DNA of 64,000 nucleotides from Gammaproteobacteria bacterium (GTDB lineage Bacteria > Pseudomonadota > Gammaproteobacteria > Competibacterales > Competibacteraceae): contig JACKNF010000003.1 in NCBI GenBank assembly GCA_024234995.1, positions 62,001-126,000 on the forward strand, read 5' to 3'. The notes under the pieces were generated by a model. It saw only the letters and a program-made list of their open reading frames with translations. It had not been told where the DNA came from and searched no databases. Shown here piece by piece: positions 16,124 through 23,814 of the stretch (its first letter is position 1; each line of letters starts with the position of its first letter). Both the position numbers and the translations under genes were made by a program.

Positions 16124-19100
16124 ACCCATATCCGCGGACCCTGTCACTTTACCCGTTTTCTCCGGCCACGCTTTGATGTAGAGATCTTGCTGCGGGTAGG
16201 GAATGTGAATACCAGCCTCCTTGAACCGGTCCCAGATATCGAACAGCACCTCATGGTGAATCGTCAGCAGACTGTGCCGGCCTAAGTCAATATAGTATTG
16301 AATGCGAAACTTGATCGAGGAATCGGCAAAATCCCATAGCAGTACTCGCGGTTCCGGGTCTGCCAGGATTGCAGGGTGTTCCTGCATGGTTTTTTCGATA
16401 ATCGCCTGCGCCTGGTGAGGGTCGTCATCATAGCTGATCCCGACCCACAGGATGGTGCGGATCACCCGGTCACTGTGGGTCCAATTGATAAATGCATTGC
16501 TGACGACATCGGAATTGGGAATGATCACCGATTCGTTATCAAACGTCTGCACCGTCAAGGAACGCATACCAATGCCTCTCACTTCACCCAAATGAGTGCC
16601 GACCTGGACGATGTCGCCGCTGCGCAATGGCCGTTCGATCAATAACAGCAGACCGCTGATGAAATTATTGGCCAAGCCCTGCATTCCCAGACCAATGCCC
16701 ACGCCCACCGCGCCGGCAAAGACCGCCAGCGTGGTGAGATCAATCCCGACGACCCGCAAGATGATTAAAAATCCGATCAATACCACGGTGTATTGAGTAA
16801 ACACCGATAGGCTGTGGCGCACGCCTAGATCGCTCAGATGTGACAGCACCCAGCGATACGTGATCGCCCGGCTCCACTGACCGAGCCAAATCACCACCAG
16901 CAGGATGGTGGCAGTGACTAAAATGCGCCAAGCGGTGATCTCCGCCGTCCCCAGGGTAAACAGCGGTTGCTCCAGGAACGCCCAAATCGAAGCAATCACC
17001 GCCGATTCACCCGTCCAGCCGTAGGCGCGGAACAGCACCACCCATGCGCCTAGAAATAGCAACAGGTTAGCAATCCGGTGCAACGGCGTGATGACCTCCT
17101 GGGTCCACAGCAACCCATAACCGGAATGGGTGACGGCAAAGTTTTTCAATGCCACCACCAAATCGTTCAATAAGCTGCGCGCCACCAGCCAGCCAATCAG
17201 GATAGCGATAAAGATCAATAAATGGCCGGCAACCAGCCAGGCTAGTTGCAGGTAGCCGAGCAGCCCCAGCATCGCCGCCCCCAGCAGCGACAACGGCATT
17301 AACAGACTGCTGTAACGTAACACGACAAACCAGAATCGATCCCCATAGACGGTGCTGAGCTGGCCGATCACCAGCCAGCGGATACGCAACACCGGCACGA
17401 CAGCCCAAAATCCATACAACATGAACAGATAATCGAGCGTATTGACCACCGCATCCGGCAGATCGCTCAAGTGCGCCAGAATCACCAACGCCACCAGCAG
17501 ACTGCCGCAAATCAAGATCCAGAATAATTGCCGGTAAAGTGCGGGTTGCCGCCGTTCATCCGGCAGGCGGGGTGAGACCAGAAACAGCCAAGCCAGACTG
17601 ATTGGCAGCTTGATACCAATCCATAACGATGCCAGCGTCATCAGAATACCGAAGCCTGGCTGGGGAACTTCGACCAGCCATAACGCCACCAGTAAAGCCA
17701 CCGGGATGCCAATCCCTAGCAGGTTCGCCCACAACAGCACCAGGATATTGCCGATCAATTGTTGCAGGAAACTGACACCCGAAGCCTCCTGAGAGCCAAA
17801 ATACCGCATTGCTTGCCGCAAGCGGCCCCCAGCCACCCAAAACAGCCAGATCAACCCTCCCTCTAGCGCCGCCAGGCCCAACCAGCGAAACGCCGTTGTA
17901 TCCAGCAGCGCTCGAATGGCTGATTCGGCACTCAAGCGCACCTGATACCCTAAAACCTGGGGGGCAACCGCCAGCTCTTGCAATAATTGGCTCCAAGCTT
18001 CGGCTGTCTTCGGGTAAGGCTGGCGGGTGAATAAATTCACCCGCAGCCGCTGATCATAGTAATCATCCAGTTGCGCAGCGATAGAATGGGCTTGCACGAG
18101 TTGATTCTGGATCTGACCGATACGTTGATCCAGCTCTGCCAGCAACTGAGTGACCAGTTTCAATTCCTCATCGCGCAAACGGCGATTGAATCCTGAATCC
18201 TCACGGCGCTCGATGACCTGGCGTTGCTGCTCATAGACATTATCTTTCTGCTGCAGAAGCTCCAGGAAACGGTCGAGATCCTCAATAATTTTTCTTGTTT
18301 TATCAAGACCTTGTTGCAAATCATCCAGCTTCGCATCCGGGTTTTGCAGCAAATCCTTGACGCGCGCCAATACGGTGGCAGTTTCTGCCAGATAGCGATC
18401 CATGTTAAGCAAGTTGATTTGCTCTTCAACTGTTTGAAGCTCAGTCGCCTGGCGCCGCCAGGCCGCCAGAGATTGATCGCCGTGTTCCTGAGATAGGCGC
18501 TGTTTAAGGACAGCCGCCCGATCCTGCAAGACGTTAAGATCCATTTGCAGGCGGCTCAGTAACTCACTCTGCGCATCACGCCGGCTTTGTTCCTGCCGCA
18601 GCAGGTACACCTTCTCGACCTGCTCTTGCCGCTGCTGCATCAGACTCAGACGTAATTTGGCCACTGCGACCTGGCTTTGCAAATTGCCCAAGTTGAGGGT
18701 TTCCAGCTCCAGTTCTGTGCGCTGCTGAGCCAATAGCAATTGGGTGCGTTCCAATTGCACGGCGCGATCGGCGATACCTTCCACAACTTCCTTAGCAGGA
18801 TTTTTCAACAATTGCTCATTTACTTCCAGCTCACTAATGCTGCTTTGCAGTTCTTGTATTCGCCGGCCGGCGTTGTCTAAATCTGTCGTAGCACTTTGCA
18901 GGCGCAAGCGGGCAGATTTGAGGTCCACTTGCGTTTGTTCCATGACGAGTTCATCGATCTGCTCAGGCTTCAGTACTTCCAGCTGGCGAGGCAAATCGGC
19001 AATCTGGCTTTCCAATTCCCGCCGGGTGTTCTCGATAGTCTGCCGGTCTTGCAGCAAGGATTGACGGCGTGCAGTTTGCTGTTCAGCGACCTTGGCTGGA

Positions 19101-19213
19101 TCGGCCGGCACTGCCGCCGCCGGTACAAGAGGCAAATCAGCGCGGGCGGTCCATGCCAAAGGCAGCGTGAGCAGAGAGAACAGAAAAATGATGAAAAACT
19201 TGAAAAGGGTCAC
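16076..19213 (-). CDS. Large mechanosensitive channel of the MscK/MscM (KefA) type
   Basis: Inner-membrane channel opening on hypo-osmotic shock. Order: a signal peptide (FFIIFLFSLLTLPLAWTARA), a long periplasmic coiled-coil region rich in Gln, Arg and Leu (about 25-410), roughly eleven membrane segments, and the C-terminal MscS domain with the glycine/alanine-rich pore helix (AGAVGVGIGLGMQGLANNF), the beta domain (ERPLRSGDIVQVG) and IPNSDVVSNAFINW. About 1045 aa, near MscK (1120) and MscM/YjeP (1107). E. coli mscM sits next to psd, so this may be the mscM equivalent. GTG 19213 is used because it lies beyond the holC stop and starts the signal peptide; a GTG at 19294 would overlap holC by 59 nt. 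The 3' end overlaps recD by 48 nt. Confidence 0.88.
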   Translation of the reverse strand: MTLFKFFIIFLFSLLTLPLAWTARADLPLVPAAAVPADPAKVAEQQTARRQSLLQDRQTIENTRRELESQIADLPRQLEVLKPEQIDELVMEQTQVDLKSARLRLQSATTDLDNAGRRIQELQSSISELEVNEQLLKNPAKEVVEGIADRAVQLERTQLLLAQQRTELELETLNLGNLQSQVAVAKLRLSLMQQRQEQVEKVYLLRQEQSRRDAQSELLSRLQMDLNVLQDRAAVLKQRLSQEHGDQSLAAWRRQATELQTVEEQINLLNMDRYLAETATVLARVKDLLQNPDAKLDDLQQGLDKTRKIIEDLDRFLELLQQKDNVYEQQRQVIERREDSGFNRRLRDEELKLVTQLLAELDQRIGQIQNQLVQAHSIAAQLDDYYDQRLRVNLFTRQPYPKTAEAWSQLLQELAVAPQVLGYQVRLSAESAIRALLDTTAFRWLGLAALEGGLIWLFWVAGGRLRQAMRYFGSQEASGVSFLQQLIGNILVLLWANLLGIGIPVALLVALWLVEVPQPGFGILMTLASLWIGIKLPISLAWLFLVSPRLPDERRQPALYRQLFWILICGSLLVALVILAHLSDLPDAVVNTLDYLFMLYGFWAVVPVLRIRWLVIGQLSTVYGDRFWFVVLRYSSLLMPLSLLGAAMLGLLGYLQLAWLVAGHLLIFIAILIGWLVARSLLNDLVVALKNFAVTHSGYGLLWTQEVITPLHRIANLLLFLGAWVVLFRAYGWTGESAVIASIWAFLEQPLFTLGTAEITAWRILVTATILLVVIWLGQWSRAITYRWVLSHLSDLGVRHSLSVFTQYTVVLIGFLIILRVVGIDLTTLAVFAGAVGVGIGLGMQGLANNFISGLLLLIERPLRSGDIVQVGTHLGEVRGIGMRSLTVQTFDNESVIIPNSDVVSNAFINWTHSDRVIRTILWVGISYDDDPHQAQAIIEKTMQEHPAILADPEPRVLLWDFADSSIKFRIQYYIDLGRHSLLTIHHEVLFDIWDRFKEAGIHIPYPQQDLYIKAWPEKTGKVTGSADMGSGLPCSFQPQSIPQP

Positions 19214-19235
19214 TGAAATTTTTAGAGATTTGGCA

Positions 19236-19658
19236 TTACAACTTGTGCGTTTCCGGCGTGAAACCCCGGTCCCGGTACTGGCGGAACCGTTCACGCGATT
19301 TAGCCAATACTTCGGTCTGTGAGTCCACTAATTCCACAATTCGTTCGTAATGCTCAAAATCTTCAGGCAGCGTTTCAGTGCAGTTAATCAGCACTTGCGC
19401 GTCCACCTTCGCCGGTGACACCGTACCGATCAATACAGGCGAACCGTCTCCCGTTAACGGGTAGCGTTCGTGTGGAATGAAACTATCTTGGCGGAAGGTC
19501 CACAATAAATCATCCAAGGCCGCTGCTTGCACCTCAGAAGCGGTGAAAAGATAAACCGTGTGACCGAGGCTATAGGCTTTATCGGCCAAACGGCAGGCCA
19601 GCAATGCCCGGCCATTTTCCTTCGCATCGGGCAGAATATAGAAATCAATGCGCGGCAT
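19236..19658 (-). CDS. holC: DNA polymerase III subunit chi
   Basis: Chi subunit of the replicase clamp loader, linking it to SSB through psi. The N-terminus RIDFYILPDAKENGRALLACRLADKA, in two parts RIDFYILPD and LACRLADKA, is that of HolC, and the later IPHERY and the VLIGTV segment also match. 140 aa (E. coli 147). The normal neighbours pepA and valS are not present; instead the gene lies directly upstream of the mechanosensitive channel gene on the same strand, close enough for co-transcription. Confidence 0.92.
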   Translation of the reverse strand: MPRIDFYILPDAKENGRALLACRLADKAYSLGHTVYLFTASEVQAAALDDLLWTFRQDSFIPHERYPLTGDGSPVLIGTVSPAKVDAQVLINCTETLPEDFEHYERIVELVDSQTEVLAKSRERFRQYRDRGFTPETHKL

Positions 19659-20131
19659 ATGCTGCTTTCACTCTGTACCATCTTGTTTGATTGAGAGCTT
19701 TTTAAATTTTCTGGAGAACCAGCATATCCCATCCTGAGACACCAGGATACTCAGGTTCAATCTTCGTTCCCAGCACACGCACGAATTGGGCACACCGCTC
19801 CGGATAAACCCGCTTTCTTGTCAGGACAGACCGCCTGGATGCCACGCGTGATGGCTTATGAAATTGCACAGCCATGCGGCGAAAGCAAGGCGGGTGACAC
19901 AGCACATCCCGGTCATTGCGCCAAAACAAAGAATAGCCCGCGGCCTCGGGCGAATCACAGCCGCGTTCATCCTGGATTCAGTCCTTATCCGCTTCAATTC
20001 ATGACTATTCTAACGGCATACTCCTTAAGCAACAGATCAAGTTAACTAGATCAAGCTATTAAAAATTCCCGGCTCAGTGATTGCACTGAACCGATATCCA
20101 GTACCGCGAACAACTACCTGTGAGGTGTAGC
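19659..20131. other. 473-bp intergenic region, no convincing gene
   Basis: Separates holC (leftward) from the tryptophan-rich protein gene (rightward), so promoters for both should lie here. A minus-strand frame at 19702-19929 ends with KIEPEYPGVSGWDMLVLQKI, which looks protein-like, but the frame has no recognisable start, no ribosome binding site and no family I can name; it may be a decayed gene end. A GAGGTG ribosome binding site at 20122-20127 serves the next gene. Confidence 0.4.
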
Positions 20132-21562
20132 GTGAAAATGAAAGTGTTGTTAACTCTGGCCAGCGCTGCGCTGTTGATGAATATCTCACTGCATCCGGCC
20201 GGTTCCCCCCGATTGACTCTATTTGGCGGGGCAACGGCGCATGCACGCGTTTCCGTCGATTTCGGCTTTTTCTATAACGAGCTGGCGCCTTATGGCGAAT
20301 GGCGCTCGCTTGATCCTTATGGCTGGGTTTGGTACCCGGACGTGGCAGCCGATTGGCAGCCCTATACCTTGGGTCATTGGGTATTCACCGATGAGTTTGG
20401 CTGGACCTGGGTTTCCACGGAGCCTTGGGGTTCGATCCCCTTTCATTATGGCCGCTGGTTTTACGATGACAACTACGGCCGTTGGGCATGGGTGCCCGAC
20501 ACGGAGTGGGGACCTGCTTGGGTCAGCTGGCGCAGCGGGAGCGGTTTCATCGGCTGGGCGCCATTGCCGCCTACCGTCAGGTTTAAGCCTAATATCCGCT
20601 TTTTCTCACCGCGTCAGGACGCCGGTATTCGACGGAAAGATTGGTGCTTTGTATCGACATCGCAATTTCTCAACCCTCGCCTGCAACAGGTCATTGTGCC
20701 ACCACGCCGTAATATCAATCTGATTAAAAATACAACGAATGTCACCCGGTATCTGGTTATTAATCAACGAGTGGTAAATCGCAGTATCGACTTCGATCAT
20801 TTTGAGAGGGAAACAAGGACCCGCGTGCCGCGTTACCGGGTTGTTGAAACCGACCAGCCAATGATGCGGGAAACACCCGTACGGGAGGGACAAGTCATTC
20901 TGTTCCGGCCTCAGATCGTTCGCACAAACACGCCTCCCCCGCCGGGAGCGATCCGCACACCGGACCGGAGGGCTGGATCTCGTCACCCTGATTATTACTC
21001 TGAGCGCCAAACTCCCGATGTAGCGCCCCGGAGTTATCGAAGGAGAGACGACCAGGATTGGCAAGATTGGCAGGATGACAGGCAGCCGCCGGACACGGAC
21101 CGGCGCTTCTCGAACAATCCCCGCTCACCTGAATTTGAGGAGAGGGATGAACAGCGTCTGCGGGTGGAACAAGAACAAACCCGCCAGCGTACCGAACGCG
21201 AGCAACAGCGCCAGCAGCGCCAGCAACAAAGGGAGCAGGAACAAGCCCGCCAGCGCGCCGAACGCGAGCAACAGCAGGAACAGGAACAAGCCCGCCAGCG
21301 CGCCGAACGCGAGCAACAAAGGGAGCAGGAGCAAGCCCGCCAGCGCGCCGAACGCGAGCAACAGCGCCAGCAACAAAGGGAGCAGGAACAAGCCCAGCAA
21401 CGCGCCGAACGTCAGCAACAACGCCAGCAACAAAGGGAGCAGGAACAAGCCCAGCAACGCGCCGAACGTCAGCAACAGCGCCAGCAACAACGCCAGCAAC
21501 AAAGGGAGCAAGAACAAGCCCGCGAGCGAACTGCCGATCCGCAGCAACCACCGGCGGAATAG
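20132..21562 (+). CDS. Secreted tryptophan-rich DUF6600-type protein with Gln/Arg/Glu repeat tail
   Basis: Function unknown; predicted exported (signal peptide MKVLLTLASAALLMNISL, cleaved near AHA). Residues about 45-180 hold repeated aromatic motifs of the form GEW-x-x-x-D-x-YGWVWYP, HWVFTDEFGWTWV, GRWFYDDNYGRWAWVP, typical of the DUF6600 ('YXWV') family often found with FecR-like proteins. A middle part (190-340) is Arg/Pro-rich. Residues about 345-475 are almost only Q, R, E and A, in tandem units such as REQEQARQRAEREQQ. GTG 20132 is chosen because GAGGTG lies 4 nt upstream; ATG 20138 is the alternative. It stands alone as a transcript. The charged tail may be a coiled coil; that is inference. 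Confidence 0.75.
   Translation: MKMKVLLTLASAALLMNISLHPAGSPRLTLFGGATAHARVSVDFGFFYNELAPYGEWRSLDPYGWVWYPDVAADWQPYTLGHWVFTDEFGWTWVSTEPWGSIPFHYGRWFYDDNYGRWAWVPDTEWGPAWVSWRSGSGFIGWAPLPPTVRFKPNIRFFSPRQDAGIRRKDWCFVSTSQFLNPRLQQVIVPPRRNINLIKNTTNVTRYLVINQRVVNRSIDFDHFERETRTRVPRYRVVETDQPMMRETPVREGQVILFRPQIVRTNTPPPPGAIRTPDRRAGSRHPDYYSERQTPDVAPRSYRRRDDQDWQDWQDDRQPPDTDRRFSNNPRSPEFEERDEQRLRVEQEQTRQRTEREQQRQQRQQQREQEQARQRAEREQQQEQEQARQRAEREQQREQEQARQRAEREQQRQQQREQEQAQQRAERQQQRQQQREQEQAQQRAERQQQRQQQRQQQREQEQARERTADPQQPPAE
21171..21530 (+). repeat. In-frame tandem repeat coding for Gln/Arg/Glu units
   Basis: About seven imperfect copies of a 42-54 bp unit built around CAAGCCCGCCAGCGCGCCG and CAACAAAGGGAGCAGGA lie head to tail inside the preceding gene. 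Units differ in length by multiples of three so the frame is kept, which indicates growth and shrinkage by slippage under selection for the frame. Not a CRISPR array: there are no unique spacers. Confidence 0.85.
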
Positions 21563-21680
21563 GCGCGTCAGAGACAGCGGCAACCCGGTCCACCGCAAAA
21601 CCGGCGGGAAAGGCTGCTGGCTTGTCAGGATTTACCTTCCGAACAGCAACAGGATTGTCAATCAAAACTTTCACACGAAC

Positions 21681-21717
21681 ATTCACCCTCTCCTCCCTCG
21701 TAGGGGAGAGGGTGAAT
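21681..21717. repeat. Perfect 13-bp inverted repeat, REP-like hairpin
   Basis: ATTCACCCTCTCC (21681-21693) and its exact complement GGAGAGGGTGAAT (21705-21717) flank an 11-nt loop. It follows the repeat-tail gene by about 120 bp and lacks a U-tract, so it looks more like a dispersed palindromic element than a simple terminator. Elements with similar CTCCCC/GGGGAG arms occur at 29837, 40411, 47992 and 60944. Confidence 0.7.
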
Positions 21718-21835
21718 GGTGAGGGACGGGTTTTTCGCAGGTGCTGGTTATGCGCTGCGAGCCGACCATCCTGCTACCCGCCAATCGGCTAAGGCTAGAC
21801 TCACACAGGATCGCCAATGCCTCACAGCCTTTATC

Positions 21836-22417
21836 TCAATTCCATCCGTCTCCTAAGGCACGTTGACGTCCTTGATTTGCCACTTGTGTAGCTGAGCCTT
21901 GATAAGAATTGGGGTAAATAGCGTCTCGCATCCCGCAATTTAAGCACACCTGTATCAAACCCGGATTTACTATATTTGTTACTATAAATGTAGGAATACC
22001 TAAGTCTATACATGCTTGGGCGGCAACATGATGGATTAAATAGATAATTTTCCGGCCACTTAGGTCAACAGGGGTCGATATATCGATCATTGAATAACCA
22101 AAAGTAACACCACCAATCAGTTGCCGCTGTCCCTGCGGCAGCCTGTGTGTCCCTATCCCTCCCCCTACACCCAGTGTAGACCCGGGTCTCAATGCATCAG
22201 TATCGTTATTTGTGACGATGATCTGGCATGAATTTTCAAGGGGCGGCTGATTATTTGGCGGCACCAAACGAAGTCTAAAAGTAATAGTCTGGTTATTTTG
22301 AGTCTTTTGCTGTCTTGTTATCGTGAGAGTGCCATACACAGCATGAGTAAATGTATGCACCCGCTGTACGAGCAATCTTTGTTGGTAGTTTGTTCGTTGC
22401 GCTGGAACCCAATTCAT
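21836..22417 (-). CDS. Hypothetical protein with no recognised family
   Basis: A 193-aa protein I do not recognise. The start is well supported: AGGAGGT lies 6 nt upstream of the ATG (22424-22430). The N-terminal half is Gln/Thr-rich (VYGTLTITRQQKTQNNQTI) and probably beta-stranded; a glycine-rich stretch (LGVGGGIGTHRLPQGQRQ) is in the middle; the last third contains HHVAAQACIDLGIPTFIV then VCLNCGMRDA, loosely reminiscent of the end of a GNAT acetyltransferase, but this is weak. No signal peptide or membrane segment. Base composition is more AT-rich than the neighbours and it stands alone between a repeat region and an ABC transporter, so recent acquisition is plausible. Confidence 0.6.
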   Translation of the reverse strand: MNWVPAQRTNYQQRLLVQRVHTFTHAVYGTLTITRQQKTQNNQTITFRLRLVPPNNQPPLENSCQIIVTNNDTDALRPGSTLGVGGGIGTHRLPQGQRQLIGGVTFGYSMIDISTPVDLSGRKIIYLIHHVAAQACIDLGIPTFIVTNIVNPGLIQVCLNCGMRDAIYPNSYQGSATQVANQGRQRALGDGWN

Positions 22418-22423
22418 CGTGTT

Positions 22424-22430
22424 ACCTCCT
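22424..22430 (-). promoter_or_regulatory. Strong ribosome binding site of the hypothetical gene
   Basis: AGGAGGT on the minus strand, 6 nt before the ATG at 22417. It is the best Shine-Dalgarno match seen near an otherwise unrecognised frame here and is the main reason to treat the 193-aa frame as a true gene. Confidence 0.75.
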
Positions 22431-22502
22431 AATTTATTTAAATTATTAGTGCTTTTTTAAAAGCCGCATTTAATGAATTGAGTGAAGTTTACACGCATGG
22501 CT

Positions 22503-23804
22503 TCACCCGCCAATTTCGCTCTCGCCCGGATTCCCGGCACTGAACACGCCAGTGTGGTAGTCGTAGGCAAACAGTTCGGCGTAACGGCCCCAATCGACGA
22601 TCACCTGCAAAACCCGCCCGGCCTCATTCCCGCTCAAGTGATCTTCCAGCTCACGCAGAAAACCGCTTTCCGGCGCACGCTGGTTGGGCCGGGCATCGAT
22701 CACCCGGCAAATATGCCCAGCCAGCGGCACACGCCGCAAAAGGTGTTCGCCAAAGATCATCTTGCGCCGCTGAATATCGGCATCCAGAAAAGCCTGGCCA
22801 TGCGGGCTTAAGCAGATATCGCCACCGGTGACCAAGGCGAAATCCAGCAATTGCAACGCCTCAATGATCGGGAACAGATCGTCCACTTTCAAGTTTAGCG
22901 CATTGGCTAGCGCAGCCAGATCAGCATGCCCTTGATGGGCCGGATGGTTAATTTCATCGAGCACACCCAGCAATTGGGCCACCTGTGCCGAAGGCAGGCG
23001 GTGACCGATGCTGCTGGCCCACGACTCACCCGCCGCTGTGGTCATGACCTCGTAAATATGCTCCACCAGTTGCCGGAATACTGGGGCCGTGTAATCGCGG
23101 GGGTGCTTGAGGGTGACCGGCAGCTCCGCCTTCACCCGTCCCGGATTGCTCTCCAGGATCACAATCCGATCGGCGATCATCAGCACCTCTTCGATACTGT
23201 GCGACACCATCAGAATGGCGCGGGTCGGGATTTGCCGTTCCAGCCACAAATCCAGCAGATCACCGCGCAAGGTCTCCGAGGTCGGCACATCCAATGCCGA
23301 AAAGGCTTCATCCATCAGCAATACGTCGGGATTGACCACCAAGGCGCGGGCAAAACCCACGCGCTGGCGCATGCCACCGGACAGTTCTTTGGGATAAGCC
23401 GACTCGAAACCGTCCAGCCCGATCAGGTCGATCACCGCCAGCGCCCGCCGCCGCCGCTCCATTGCCGGCACACCCTGCGCCTCCAGTCCCAGTTCCACGT
23501 TCTCCAGCACCGTCAGCCATGGAAACAGGCCGAAGGTCTGAAACACCATGCTGATGCCCGCAACAGGCCGGGTCACTGGCTGGCCCCGGTATCGCACTTG
23601 GCCAGCGCTAGCTGGGGTCAGGCCGCAGATGATCCGCAGCAATGTGGACTTGCCGCAACCGGATCGGCCGAGAATCGCCACAATTTCGCCGGGATGCAGG
23701 CTGAAATCGATATCCTTCAGCACCACGATGTCTTCAGCGCGATCCGTTGCCACAAAGCATTTGCTGACCTGGCGCAGGTCGAGCAGGGTTTCGGCATCGC
23801 TCAC
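22503..23804 (-). CDS. Anion-type ABC transporter ATPase with C-terminal AAA-associated domain
   Basis: Energises the permease encoded just upstream. Residues 1-250 form a NitT/TauT (nitrate/sulfonate) type ATPase: Walker A GRSGCGKST, Q-loop VFQTFGLFPW, signature LSGGMRQR, Walker B VLLMDEAFSALD, switch His in VSHSIEEV. Residues about 265-433 are an extra C-terminal domain of the AAA-associated type found on one subset of these ATPases; its role is unknown. The start is 10 nt after the permease stop, so the two form an operon. No periplasmic binding protein gene is present, and the substrate cannot be told. Confidence 0.87.
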   Translation of the reverse strand: MSDAETLLDLRQVSKCFVATDRAEDIVVLKDIDFSLHPGEIVAILGRSGCGKSTLLRIICGLTPASAGQVRYRGQPVTRPVAGISMVFQTFGLFPWLTVLENVELGLEAQGVPAMERRRRALAVIDLIGLDGFESAYPKELSGGMRQRVGFARALVVNPDVLLMDEAFSALDVPTSETLRGDLLDLWLERQIPTRAILMVSHSIEEVLMIADRIVILESNPGRVKAELPVTLKHPRDYTAPVFRQLVEHIYEVMTTAAGESWASSIGHRLPSAQVAQLLGVLDEINHPAHQGHADLAALANALNLKVDDLFPIIEALQLLDFALVTGGDICLSPHGQAFLDADIQRRKMIFGEHLLRRVPLAGHICRVIDARPNQRAPESGFLRELEDHLSGNEAGRVLQVIVDWGRYAELFAYDYHTGVFSAGNPGESEIGG

Positions 23805-23814
23805 AGGACTCTCC

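Noticed and set aside
21171..21530. Possible CRISPR array
   Set aside because: Units are contiguous, in frame and without unique spacers; they code for a protein tail.
20895..21686. Minus-strand frames of 263 and 157 codons with Val/Ala/Pro or Leu-rich repeats
   Set aside because: They are reverse readings of the Gln/Arg repeat-coding DNA; the apparent repeats or membrane segments are artefacts.
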